Assembly (NCBI GenBank): GCA_018222865.1
Contig: JAAEZM010000012.1
Location: forward strand, 1 to 64,000
DNA: 64,000 nucleotides
Direction of reading: 5' to 3'
Source of the DNA: Alphaproteobacteria bacterium
GTDB taxonomy: Bacteria; Pseudomonadota; Alphaproteobacteria; Caulobacterales; Maricaulaceae
How positions within the stretch are numbered: position 1 is the first letter of the stretch; every line of letters starts with the position of its first letter. This document shows positions 38,172 to 46,874 of the stretch, one piece after another. Under the pieces are notes generated by a model that saw nothing but the letters and a program-made list of their open reading frames with translations, was not told where the DNA came from and did not search any database. Both the position numbers and the translations under genes were made by a program.

Positions 38172-38399
38172 GTGAAGGACATATTGAAAACTCAAGATCC
38201 CGTGAAGCTTTCCTTCGCCGTGGATGTTCTTAACCAGGCTGGTATCCAGTCCGTCGTGCTCGATGACGCGACTGCCGGCCTTTATGGCGGAGGCTTGCCT
38301 TTCATCCAGCGTCGGCTCGCCGTGGCTGATGAGGACGCGCATCAAGCGCGCACTGCTCTGGATGCTGCCTTCAAGGATATCGAGCAACCGCCGGAATGA
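38172..38399 (+). CDS. DUF2007 domain protein
   Basis: A 75-residue protein starting at GTG 38172 with an AGGAG element 11 bases upstream: MKDILKTQDPVKLSFAVDVL, then an A-G-I-x-S-VVLD strand, a GLPFIQRRLAVADED segment and a final helix. This is the compact DUF2007 ('putative signal transducing protein') fold seen next to methyltransferase genes of the next gene's type. Molecular role unknown. Its stop overlaps the following ATG (ATGA), so the two are probably translated together. It diverges from ispB across about 140 bases. Confidence 0.85.
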   Translation: MKDILKTQDPVKLSFAVDVLNQAGIQSVVLDDATAGLYGGGLPFIQRRLAVADEDAHQARTALDAAFKDIEQPPE

Positions 38400-39136
38400 G
38401 CTCTGTACGCGAGACCGATCTTTCAACCCTTCTTTCGGGGAGGGTGAAACTGCATCAGCCCCTCAAGGGCTATCGTGCTGGTATGGATGCGGTCATGCTC
38501 GCCGCGAGCCTGTCTGCGGGGGCGGGCGAGCATCTCATTGAACTGGGCTGTGGCCCGGGTGCCGCCCTGATGAGCGCGGCCCTGCGCCTTCCCGATGCTC
38601 GCTTCACAGCCTTTGAGGTCGAGGGCTGGGCCGCTGATCTGGCGCGGAAAAATGCGCAGGACAATAATGTCAGTGATCGCGTCGAAATCATCGAAGGGGA
38701 TATCGCCAGGATTGAGCCGCGCCAGGATATCGACCAGGTCTTCTTCAATCCGCCGTTTTTTGATGATCCCGATGCGCTTCGTCCACCGAGCCCGGAAAAG
38801 GAGCGCGCCTGGATGTCGGGCGATGCGCCCCTGCCGGTCTGGATGAGAGCGGCGGGCTATCTGCTCAAGGGCAAGGGGTATCTGACGCTGATCCATCGCG
38901 CCGACGCCTTGGCGGATATTCTTGCCGCGGCGCAGCCGGTCTTTGGTTCCGCCGTGATCCTGCCCATTCATCCGCGCGCAGACCGGCCGGCGAAACGGGT
39001 GATCGTGAAATTCCGCAAGGGCGGAAAATCGCCTTTGAAACTTCTGCCACCGCTGGTTCTGCACGAGGGCGAGGCGCGGGAATACAGCGCGCGGGCGCAG
39101 GCCGTTTATGATGGGGCAGCGCTAGAGCTGGGCTGA
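38396..39136 (+). CDS. SAM-dependent methyltransferase, tRNA1(Val) m6A37 (TrmN6/YfiC)-like
   Basis: A 246-residue class I methyltransferase. The SAM-binding motif is IELGCGPGAALM, and the catalytic FNPPFFDD resembles the NPPF/Y motif of N6-adenine methyltransferases. Opening LSGRVKLHQPLKGYRAGMDAVMLAAS and the late HPRADRPAKRVIVKFRKG are typical of COG4123 proteins such as TrmN6, which modifies A37 of tRNA-Val. The exact substrate is inferred. It is the second gene of a DUF2007-methyltransferase pair and lies just upstream of glyQ. Confidence 0.88.
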   Translation: MSSVRETDLSTLLSGRVKLHQPLKGYRAGMDAVMLAASLSAGAGEHLIELGCGPGAALMSAALRLPDARFTAFEVEGWAADLARKNAQDNNVSDRVEIIEGDIARIEPRQDIDQVFFNPPFFDDPDALRPPSPEKERAWMSGDAPLPVWMRAAGYLLKGKGYLTLIHRADALADILAAAQPVFGSAVILPIHPRADRPAKRVIVKFRKGGKSPLKLLPPLVLHEGEAREYSARAQAVYDGAALELG

Positions 39137-39246
39137 GGTCTTCTGCGGTGCAGCATGAACAACCTGCCGCGCTTGATTAGGCAAGCGCACAGGCCTAGTG
39201 TCGGCGCGAATTTGCCGTCTTGCCTGCCCGCCGGGATACCCGCTTC

Positions 39247-40137
39247 ATGTCCAATCAATCCGCTCCGTCTTTTCAGGACCTTATCCTTCGTCTTCAGGCC
39301 TATTGGGCGAAGCAGGGCTGTGCAATTTTGCAGCCTTATGATGTCGAAGTGGGAGCGGGGACATTGCATCCGGCAACGACGCTGCGCTCCCTGGGGCCAC
39401 GTCCCTGGAAAGCGGCTTATGTTCAGCCTTCACGGCGTCCGGCCGATGGCCGCTATGGCGAGAACCCGAACCGCCTGCAGCATTACTACCAGTTCCAGGT
39501 CCTTCTAAAGCCATGCCCGGCTGATATTCAGGATCTCTATCTCGGCTCGCTCGACGCCATCGGCATTGACCGCCAATTGCATGATGTCCGCTTCGTTGAG
39601 GATGATTGGGAGAATCCGACGGTTGGCGCCTGGGGGCTGGGCTGGGAAGTCTGGTGTGACGGAATGGAAGTCAGCCAGTTCACTTATTTCCAACAGGTGG
39701 GCGGTCTGGATGTCGATCTCGTCTCCGGCGAGCTGACCTATGGCCTCGAACGTCTCGCCATGTATGTGCAGGGCGTCGAGAACGTCTATGATCTCGACTT
39801 TAATGGAGCGGGGATCAAATACGGTGATGTCTTCCTGGAGGCAGAACGCCAGTATTCCGAGTTCAATTTCGAGCATGCCGATGTCGACATGCTGATCGAG
39901 TGGTTCAAGGGCGCGGAAAGCCAGTGCAAGGCGTTGCTGGATCTGGAAAAGCCGCTGCCGCTTCCCGCTTATGACTTTTGCCTGAAAGCCTCGCACCTGT
40001 TCAACCTGGTCGATGCTCGCGGTGCGATTTCTGTCGCCGAACGCGCCAGCTGGATCGCCCGTGTTCGCGAACTGGCCAAGGGCTGCGCCGAGGCCTGGGT
40101 GGCGAGCGAACGCCAGGCGCTGGAGGCTGCAGAGTGA
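39247..40137 (+). CDS. glyQ: Glycyl-tRNA synthetase alpha subunit
   Basis: The catalytic subunit of the alpha2beta2 GlyRS. The 296-residue protein has [72 protein letters not shown] and [12 protein letters not shown], all family signatures of the class II aminoacylation core. ATG 39247 is used; the ribosome site is weak. It is separated from glyS by about 1 kb holding two GFA-type genes. Confidence 0.96.
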   Translation: MSNQSAPSFQDLILRLQAYWAKQGCAILQPYDVEVGAGTLHPATTLRSLGPRPWKAAYVQPSRRPADGRYGENPNRLQHYYQFQVLLKPCPADIQDLYLGSLDAIGIDRQLHDVRFVEDDWENPTVGAWGLGWEVWCDGMEVSQFTYFQQVGGLDVDLVSGELTYGLERLAMYVQGVENVYDLDFNGAGIKYGDVFLEAERQYSEFNFEHADVDMLIEWFKGAESQCKALLDLEKPLPLPAYDFCLKASHLFNLVDARGAISVAERASWIARVRELAKGCAEAWVASERQALEAAE

Positions 40138-40201
40138 ACAACGCAGTCAGACATCTATCCATCCCCTCAAGAGGGAAGGTGTCCATTATGGAGCAATCCT
40201 C

Positions 40202-40663
40202 ATGAGACTTCCCCTGCGAGGCGGCTGCCAGTGCGGTGCGATCCGCTTTGAGATCACCAAGCGTCCGCTGACGCTGTTCTGCAATCACAGTGTGGACAGT
40301 CAGCAGGAGACGTCTTCGGCCTTCTCCATGTCCCTTCTCGTGCCGCGAGATGGTCTGAAATATCTCAAAGGCGCACCGAAAGCCTTTGAAACCCAGATCG
40401 CGAATGGCAAGGCCACCAAGTCGGCCCTGTTCTGTGAGAAATGCGGTACGCGGATCGCCAATGATACGGCGGGCAACCCATCGCTCTCGGTCAAGGCCTC
40501 CTGTCTGGATGATCGCGCCAAGCTGAAACCGGTCGGCCATATCTGGGTCAAGGAAGCCCAGGACTGGGTCGTTTTCCACGAAGATGCCCTGATTTACGAA
40601 GAAGCCCCGGATGATGGCTATTTCGCCCTCATGGAACGCTGGGCCGCACAAGAGTACGCTTGA
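40202..40663 (+). CDS. GFA/CENP-V family protein with altered metal-binding motif
   Basis: A 153-residue protein with the fold of glutathione-dependent formaldehyde-activating enzymes: GGCQCGAIRFE near the start, SSAFSMSLLVPRDGLKYLKG in the middle, and FCEKCGTRI and the VGHIWVKEAQDW segment later. The structural CxC...CxxC pair is kept, but the central CHCxxC of the family reads C-N-H-S-V-D, so two of three expected cysteines are His and Asp. It may bind metal differently or have lost catalysis. GGAG nine bases before ATG 40202. Its TGA overlaps the ATG of the paralog downstream. Confidence 0.85.
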   Translation: MRLPLRGGCQCGAIRFEITKRPLTLFCNHSVDSQQETSSAFSMSLLVPRDGLKYLKGAPKAFETQIANGKATKSALFCEKCGTRIANDTAGNPSLSVKASCLDDRAKLKPVGHIWVKEAQDWVVFHEDALIYEEAPDDGYFALMERWAAQEYA

Positions 40664-41154
40664 TGTCTGCGAGCGCGATCAAAGCCATGACATTCCCACG
40701 CGAGGGCGGTTGCCAGTGCGGCGCCGTGCGGTATGCGGTCACGGTCGAGCCGACCGCGCTTTACTGTTGCCATTGCACGAATTGCCAATCCCAAGGCGGT
40801 AGCGCCTTCGCTATGTCAATGCTGGTGCCGCGCAGCGGATTTGCCTTTATCAAGGGTGAGCCGAAAGCGTTTCATTTCGTCGCCGATAGCGGCAAGAGAA
40901 AGATCGGCTGGTACTGCCCGGAATGCGGTGGGCGCCTCATGCATGATACGGAAGGGCGCGACAGCGTAACCGTTCGTGCCGGGACGCTCGACGGGGCGCA
41001 GGACCTCGCGCCGGTCGGGCACATCTGGACGCGCAGTGCGCAGGCCTGGATGGCATTCGACGAGACCGATCTGGTTTATGAAAAAGCGCCGACAGACGGC
41101 TATGCGGCGCTGAAAGCAAAATGGGCGAGCCAACAATCGCTGGTGACCGAGTAA
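40663..41154 (+). CDS. GFA/CENP-V family protein, canonical zinc motifs
   Basis: A 163-residue paralog of the preceding gene. Here the zinc ligands are intact: GGCQCGAVRYAV, LYCCHCTNCQSQGGSAFAMSM and WYCPECGGRLMHD. The family is named for formaldehyde-glutathione chemistry, but most members have unknown substrates. The ATG at 40663 overlaps the upstream stop (TGATG), and its TAA is followed at once by the glyS ATG, so both GFA genes are embedded in the glyQ-glyS transcript. Confidence 0.9.
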   Translation: MSASAIKAMTFPREGGCQCGAVRYAVTVEPTALYCCHCTNCQSQGGSAFAMSMLVPRSGFAFIKGEPKAFHFVADSGKRKIGWYCPECGGRLMHDTEGRDSVTVRAGTLDGAQDLAPVGHIWTRSAQAWMAFDETDLVYEKAPTDGYAALKAKWASQQSLVTE

Positions 41155-43173
41155 ATGTCCGAACTTCTTTTTGAAATTTTCTGCGAGGAAATCCCCGCAG
41201 GCATGCAGGCCAAGGCGGCCAAGGATCTCGAAGCTGCGCTGGTGAAAGCGTTGGGCGAGGCCGGGCTGGCCGCGGAGACGAGCGCCTCCTATGTCGGCGC
41301 GCGCCGTTTGACGGTCGTGATGACCGGCCTGCCGGATAAGGCCGATGATGTGCGCGATGAGCGCAAGGGCCCGCGCGTCGGTGCGCCGGACAAGGCCGTT
41401 GAGGGCTTTTTGCGCGGCGCCGGTCTGAGCAGTCTTGATCAGTGCGAACAGCGCGAGGACAAGAAGGGCGCCTTCTGGGTTGCCATTATCGACAAGCCAG
41501 GTCGCACGACCACCGAGGTCGTCGCCGAGGCCATTCCGGCCATCCTGCAGAATTTCCACTGGCCCAAATCGATGAAGATCGGCGAGGGCGAGAAAGCCCA
41601 GCGCTGGGTGCGCCCGATCCAGCGCATTCTCTGTGTCTTCAATGGCGAGGTGGTCGATTTCGACGTGTTTGGCCTGAAAGCCGGCAACATTACCGAAGGC
41701 CACCGCGTTCATGGCCGCGGCCCTTATGAGGTCAAGGATTTCTCTGATTACACGGCCCAGCTGGAAGGGCCGGGGCATGTCATTCTCGATGCGGAAGAGC
41801 GCAAGCGCCTGATCATGGAAGGTGCCACCAAGGCCTGTGGTGATGCCGGTCTGGAACTGGTCGAGGATCAAGGCCTTCTCAATGAGGTTTGCGGTCTGGT
41901 GGAATGGCCCGTACCGGTGCTCGGCGAGATGGACCCGGACTTTCTGGACCTGCCGCCGGAAGTCATCACCCTGACCATGAAGACGCACCAGAAATACTTC
42001 GCGGTGCGTGATCCCAAGACGGGCAAGCTGTCCGCGCATTTCGTCACTGTTGCCAATCAGACCGCGCCGGATGGTGGCAAGGCCATCGCCGCAGGCAATT
42101 CCCGCGTGCTTTCAGCGCGTCTCGCCGATGCGCGCCATTTCTGGGATAATGACCGCAAGACGCCGCTTTCTGACATGGCGGATCAGCTCTCCAAGATCAC
42201 CTTCCACGAGAAGCTGGGCACGGTGGCCGACAAGGTCGACCGCGTTGCGGCGCTCGCGCGCGAGCTGGCGCCTGTTGTGGGTGCGGATGCGGATCTGGCG
42301 GAGAAAGCCGCGCGTCTGGCCAAGGCGGATCTGGTGTCCGAAATGGTCTATGAATTCCCCGAGCTTCAGGGCGCGATGGGGCGGTATTACGCTTTGGAAC
42401 AGGGCGAAGACGCCGCTGTCGCCGACGCCATCAAGGCGCATTACAAGCCGCAGGGCCCGTCTGACGAAGTGCCGGTGGAACCCGTTTCCGCCGCAGTCGC
42501 CCTGGCCGACAAGCTCGACACGCTGATCGGCTTCTGGGCCATCGACGAAAAACCGACGGGCTCCAAGGACCCGTTCGCCCTGCGCCGCGCCGCGCTTGGC
42601 GTAATCCGGATTCTGCTAGAGGGTGACTTCCGTCGCGGACTGACCGATGTTGAAGGTGTTTCAGAAAACCTCCTCGCTTTCTTCGCTGAGCGCTTGAAAG
42701 TCCACCTTCGCGATGAAGGCATTCGTCATGATGTGATCGATGCTGTGTTCGCGCTGGGGGATGATGACCTTGTTCGCGTCACGGCCCGGTCGCGGGCGCT
42801 GCAAGCCTTCCTCGATACTGAGGATGGCACGGCGCTTCTGGCTGGGTTTAAGCGGGCCTCCAACATCCTTGCCAAGACCGAGGATATGCCGGAGGGCGAA
42901 TATGACGCCGCGGCCGCTGTTGAGGCCGAGGAGAAAGCTCTGATCGAGGCCGTCGAGAAAGCACGGCCGGAGGCGGAAAAAGCGCTGGAGACCGAGGATT
43001 TCACCGGCGCGATGGCAGCACTGGCATTGCTCCGTGCACCAATTGATGCATTTTTCGATCAGGTGATCGTCAACAGTGATGATGAAATGTTGCGCCGCAA
43101 CAGACTTCTTTTATTGTCCGCCATCCGCGGGGCAATTTCCAGGGTTGCAGATTTCAGCCGAATTGAAGGCTGA
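41155..43173 (+). CDS. glyS: Glycyl-tRNA synthetase beta subunit
   Basis: The tRNA-binding subunit of bacterial alpha2beta2 GlyRS, 672 residues. Signatures: MSELLFEIFCEEIPAGMQAK, FHWPKSMKIG and RWVRPIQRILCVFNGEVV, the central EVITLTMKTHQKYFAVRD, NSRVLSARLADARHFWDND, and KDPFALRRAALGVIRI. The ATG directly follows the TAA of the GFA gene. With GlyRS and the glycine cleavage system both in this window, glycine use is a recurring theme, though they are 30 kb apart. Confidence 0.96.
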   Translation: MSELLFEIFCEEIPAGMQAKAAKDLEAALVKALGEAGLAAETSASYVGARRLTVVMTGLPDKADDVRDERKGPRVGAPDKAVEGFLRGAGLSSLDQCEQREDKKGAFWVAIIDKPGRTTTEVVAEAIPAILQNFHWPKSMKIGEGEKAQRWVRPIQRILCVFNGEVVDFDVFGLKAGNITEGHRVHGRGPYEVKDFSDYTAQLEGPGHVILDAEERKRLIMEGATKACGDAGLELVEDQGLLNEVCGLVEWPVPVLGEMDPDFLDLPPEVITLTMKTHQKYFAVRDPKTGKLSAHFVTVANQTAPDGGKAIAAGNSRVLSARLADARHFWDNDRKTPLSDMADQLSKITFHEKLGTVADKVDRVAALARELAPVVGADADLAEKAARLAKADLVSEMVYEFPELQGAMGRYYALEQGEDAAVADAIKAHYKPQGPSDEVPVEPVSAAVALADKLDTLIGFWAIDEKPTGSKDPFALRRAALGVIRILLEGDFRRGLTDVEGVSENLLAFFAERLKVHLRDEGIRHDVIDAVFALGDDDLVRVTARSRALQAFLDTEDGTALLAGFKRASNILAKTEDMPEGEYDAAAAVEAEEKALIEAVEKARPEAEKALETEDFTGAMAALALLRAPIDAFFDQVIVNSDDEMLRRNRLLLLSAIRGAISRVADFSRIEG

Positions 43174-43228
43174 GTATTGAGACGGACTGAGATGCTTATT
43201 CGGGCATCGGCTTAAGGGGCTTAAGACT

Positions 43229-45904
43229 ATGAGCGCAGACACGAAGTGGGTTTATGCGTTTGGCGGCGGTAATAGCGAAGGCGAAGCCGGCATGCGCACC
43301 CTCCTTGGAGGCAAGGGCGCAAATCTGGCCGAGATGGCCAAGCTGGGGCTGCCAGTACCGCCAGGCTTCACCATCACTACCGAGGTCTGTAACGCTTATT
43401 ACGACAATAACCGTCAGTATCCCGCCGAACTGGATGCCCAGGTTGAGGCCGCTCTCGCCGCGCTGGAAAAGACGGTTGAGAAGACATTTGGCGATCCGAC
43501 CAATCCGCTCCTTGTCTCCGTGCGGTCCGGGGCTCGCGCCTCCATGCCGGGCATGATGGATACGGTCCTCAATCTCGGCCTGAACGACGATACGGCTGAA
43601 GGCCTGGCTCAGCTCTCTGGTGATCGCCGCTTTGCCTATGACAGCTATCGCCGCTTCATCCAGATGTATTCCGATGTCGTACTCGGCGTGGATCACGGGA
43701 TTTTCGAGGACATTCTCGACAGTTTCAAAGACGAGAATGACTATTCCCTCGATACCGATCTGACTGCAGAAGACTGGGAAACCATCGTCCAGGAATACAA
43801 GGCTGCTGCCGCCAGCGAGCTTGGCCATGACTTCCCGTCGGATCCGCGTGAACAGCTCTGGGGCGCGATCGGGGCCGTGTTTGCCTCCTGGATGAATGAC
43901 CGCGCCAACACCTATCGCAAACTGCACGATATCCCGGCCAGCTGGGGCACGGCAGTGAATGTCCAGGCGATGGTGTTTGGCAATATGGGTGAGACCTCTG
44001 CCACGGGCGTCGCCTTCACCCGCGACCCGTCCACGGGCGAGAATAGCTATTACGGCGAATTCCTGGTCAATGCGCAGGGCGAGGATGTCGTCGCGGGTAT
44101 CCGCACGCCGCAATGCCTCACCGAGGAAATGCGCGAGAAGATGGGCGATCACGCCCCGTCCATGGAAGCGGCCCTGCCGGACAGCTATGCCGAGCTGGCG
44201 GACGTGTTCGACAAGCTCGAGCGCCATTATCGCGACATGCAGGACATTGAGTTCACGGTCGAGCGTGGCCGTCTCTGGATGCTGCAGACCCGCAATGGCA
44301 AGCGCACCGCCAAGGCGGCGCTGAAAATCGCTGTTGATATGGCCTCTGAAGGTCTGATCTCCGAGACCGACGCGGTAATGCGCGTCGATCCCGCTCAGCT
44401 TGACCAGCTGCTGCACCCGACACTCGATCCCGACGCAGAGCGTGATGTGCTCACAGCAGGCCTGCCGGCCTCTCCTGGCGCGGCTTGCGGTGCGGTTGTG
44501 TTTGACAGTGATGAGGCCGAGGCCCGTGCCAAGGATGGCGAGAAGGTGATCCTTGTCCGTATCGAGACCTCGCCGGAAGATATTCACGGCATGCATGCTG
44601 CTGAAGGCATTGTCACCGCACGCGGCGGCATGACCTCGCACGCCGCGGTCGTGGCGCGCGGCATGGGGCGTCCCTGTGTGTCTGGTGCGGGTCAGATCAA
44701 GATCGATTATGCCGCCAAGACCTTCACGGTTGGCCGCCGCGTGATCAAGGACGGCGATATCGTCACGATTGATGGTGCGTCCGGTCAGGTGCTGGTCGGC
44801 GAAGCGAAGATGATCAAGCCGGAACTCACCGGCGATTTTGCCAAGCTGATGACCTGGGCTGATGGTGCGCGTCGCATGCGGGTGCGAACCAATGCGGAAA
44901 CCCCGGCCGATTGCCAGACCGCTGTCGAGTTCGGCGCGGAAGGCATTGGTCTTTGCCGCACCGAGCACATGTTCTTCGATGCGGATCGTATCGCAGCGGT
45001 GCGCGAGATGATCTTGTCCGATGGTCAAGATGGCCGCGTGACGGCGCTGGATAAAATCCTGCCCATGCAGCGCAATGATTTCAAAGAAATCTTCCGCATC
45101 ATGGAAACGCGTCCGTGTACTATTCGCCTGCTTGATCCGCCGCTGCATGAATTCCTGCCGCACACGGAAGAGGATGTGGCCGATGTCGCCAAGGCGACCG
45201 GTCTGTCACCTGAGCTGCTCATGGGCCGGGCCCGTGATCTGGCGGAAAGCAATCCGATGCTGGGGCATCGCGGTTGCCGCCTCGGGATTACCTATCCGGA
45301 AATCTACGAGATGCAGGCGCGCGCGATTTTCGAGGCCCAGGTTGAGGTCGAAAAGGAAACCGGTGTGAAACCGGTCGCGGAAGTCATGATCCCGCTGGTG
45401 GCGACAGCGGCCGAGCTCTCGATCCTCAAAGCCCGGGTGGCCGGTGTTGCCGCTGCGGTGGCTGAGGAGACCGGTGGCGAGCCGAAATATCTCATCGGGA
45501 CCATGATTGAATTGCCGCGCGCAGCCTTGCGTGCCGGTGATATCGCCGAAGATGCAGAATTCTTCTCCTTCGGTACCAATGACCTGACACAAACGACCTT
45601 CGGTCTGTCGCGCGATGATGCCGGCAAATTCCTCGGCGATTATCTCGAGGCCGGGATTTTCGAGAAGGATCCTTTTGTTTCCCTCGACCGCGATGGTGTG
45701 GGCGATCTGGTCAGCATTGCCGCTGAGCGTGGACGCGCCACGCGCGGTGATCTCAAGCTGGGCATTTGCGGCGAGCATGGCGGCGATCCGGCTTCCATCC
45801 ATTTCTGCGAGGAAACCGGTTTGGATTACGTGTCCTGTTCGCCTTACCGCGTGCCGATCGCACGCCTTGCTGCGGCTCAGGCGCGGCTGAAACAATCCTC
45901 CTGA
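43229..45904 (+). CDS. ppdK: Pyruvate, phosphate dikinase
   Basis: PPDK interconverts pyruvate, ATP and phosphate with PEP, AMP and PPi. The 891-residue protein has the nucleotide-binding N-terminal domain (KWVYAFGGGNSEG, LLGGKGANLAEM), the swivelling phosphohistidine domain with H471 in GGMTSHAAVVARGMGRPC, and the PEP/pyruvate barrel with GIGLCRTEHMFF, GTNDLTQTTFGLSRDD and C847 in GICGEHGGDP. Full length. Probably cotranscribed with glyS (55-base gap) or from its own promoter. Confidence 0.97.
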   Translation: MSADTKWVYAFGGGNSEGEAGMRTLLGGKGANLAEMAKLGLPVPPGFTITTEVCNAYYDNNRQYPAELDAQVEAALAALEKTVEKTFGDPTNPLLVSVRSGARASMPGMMDTVLNLGLNDDTAEGLAQLSGDRRFAYDSYRRFIQMYSDVVLGVDHGIFEDILDSFKDENDYSLDTDLTAEDWETIVQEYKAAAASELGHDFPSDPREQLWGAIGAVFASWMNDRANTYRKLHDIPASWGTAVNVQAMVFGNMGETSATGVAFTRDPSTGENSYYGEFLVNAQGEDVVAGIRTPQCLTEEMREKMGDHAPSMEAALPDSYAELADVFDKLERHYRDMQDIEFTVERGRLWMLQTRNGKRTAKAALKIAVDMASEGLISETDAVMRVDPAQLDQLLHPTLDPDAERDVLTAGLPASPGAACGAVVFDSDEAEARAKDGEKVILVRIETSPEDIHGMHAAEGIVTARGGMTSHAAVVARGMGRPCVSGAGQIKIDYAAKTFTVGRRVIKDGDIVTIDGASGQVLVGEAKMIKPELTGDFAKLMTWADGARRMRVRTNAETPADCQTAVEFGAEGIGLCRTEHMFFDADRIAAVREMILSDGQDGRVTALDKILPMQRNDFKEIFRIMETRPCTIRLLDPPLHEFLPHTEEDVADVAKATGLSPELLMGRARDLAESNPMLGHRGCRLGITYPEIYEMQARAIFEAQVEVEKETGVKPVAEVMIPLVATAAELSILKARVAGVAAAVAEETGGEPKYLIGTMIELPRAALRAGDIAEDAEFFSFGTNDLTQTTFGLSRDDAGKFLGDYLEAGIFEKDPFVSLDRDGVGDLVSIAAERGRATRGDLKLGICGEHGGDPASIHFCEETGLDYVSCSPYRVPIARLAAAQARLKQSS

Positions 45905-45989
45905 GCGGTGTAAAGCACCTCTCTCGATAAGTGACTTAAGTGGCGTGACCCTCTAGGGTTGCGCTGCTTTTCATTTGGGGAGGGGGTTA

Positions 45990-46565
45990 ATGCGCTATCG
46001 CGAAACGCTTGCGCCTGTCTGCGCCTTTATTGAGGCGATTGGAGTGCGCTGTTCGCCGGGCTCTGTCCCGACCGATAGCTTTTTGCCTGGCGTTGCGATT
46101 ATCGAGGGCGGCCTCGTTTATGATGATAAGCAATTGGGCTCTCCCGGGGACTTGCTGCACGAGGCCGGGCATCTGGCTTTGACACCACAGCGCGTTCGTC
46201 CGCTCCTGGATGGAGATGTTGGCGCCGTCATTGATGATATTCTCGCGACCGGTCTTCCCGATAATCTCGCCCCACTCAATGAAGCAGAACGATCAATGAT
46301 CGAGCGGAGCGAGCCCCTGGCCATCGCCTGGTCTTATGCTGCGGCCTGTGCGGCTGGGGTCGATCCGGACTGTGTGTTCTGGGAAGGCGGATATGGCACC
46401 AAGGATGGTGGGTCTCCGATGATTCTCAGAATGCAGATTGAGCAGGGGATGTTCCCCGGTGTTCTCGGGCTTGCTCAATTGGGCTTTTGTGGCCCTCCGC
46501 TACTCTTTGCGACGCCCGGACAGGCGGCACCTTTCCCGGCGATGCGAGGCTGGATGGCCGGGTGA
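45990..46565 (+). CDS. HExxH-motif protein of unknown function
   Basis: A 191-residue protein with a single recognisable element, DLLHEAGHLAL, a gluzincin-like HExxH metal motif, in a region that reads 'GGLVYDDKQLGSPGDLLHEAGH', reminiscent of ImmA/IrrE-type metallopeptidases. The rest (helical middle with RSEPLAIAWSYAAA, C-terminal QLGFCGPPLLF) is not known to me. It may be a soluble zinc-dependent protease or a dead relative. ATG 45990 has a very strong GGGGAGGGGG site four bases upstream, so it is surely translated. Confidence 0.7.
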   Translation: MRYRETLAPVCAFIEAIGVRCSPGSVPTDSFLPGVAIIEGGLVYDDKQLGSPGDLLHEAGHLALTPQRVRPLLDGDVGAVIDDILATGLPDNLAPLNEAERSMIERSEPLAIAWSYAAACAAGVDPDCVFWEGGYGTKDGGSPMILRMQIEQGMFPGVLGLAQLGFCGPPLLFATPGQAAPFPAMRGWMAG

Positions 46566-46874
46566 GGCAAGGGATTTCGCGATCCGATTCGATTCCGTTT
46601 TCTGGCGGCTAGACGAATTTTCTGTGCCATAATTGCCGCATACGTATCATTTTAGATGCGGTGGGGTCCGTGGTCATGCAAGCTCAAGTGGTTGATAAAG
46701 AGTAAACAAATCGCATTGCCCTTGTTTGGGCGGATTCATTTCATATTTGTAACCGGCTTGCGCGCTTGACCGTTATGGTAGGCTCCAATAATCAGGCGCG
46801 CTCTTTTATGAAAGATTCAGTCAAATCTTTCATGCTGCGCGCGTCGTAGGGACCGCGCGGCTACGGTAGCTTTG
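46566..46874. promoter_or_regulatory. Intergenic region with a large inverted repeat upstream of the SleB-like gene
   Basis: About 310 bases with lower GC than the neighbours and no gene. ATGAAAGATT (46808-46817) and AATCTTTCAT (46824-46833) are a perfect 10-bp dyad around a six-base loop, nested inside GCGCGC (46796-46801) and GCGCGC (46837-46842). A GANTC site (46814-46818) overlaps the stem. No T-tract follows, so it is not a typical terminator; it may be an operator or a leader hairpin. Confidence 0.55.

Noticed and set aside
38034-38426. A longer N-terminus for the polyprenyl synthase
   Set aside because: It would overlap the DUF2007 gene on the other strand and lies beyond the normal family N-terminus; the ATG at 38033 fits.
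43174-43228. GATGC-TTATTCGG-GCATC stem as a glyS terminator
   Set aside because: Only a 5-bp stem and no T-tract; too weak to call.
43196-45163. A 655-codon open frame antisense to ppdK
   Set aside because: It mirrors the codon pattern of the strongly coding ppdK strand (high GC, third-position bias) and has no ribosome site or domain. Similar antisense frames over gcvPB (7976-9457), atpB/atpE (12651-13805), ccrM (23483-24577) and glyS (40816-42039) were rejected for the same reason.
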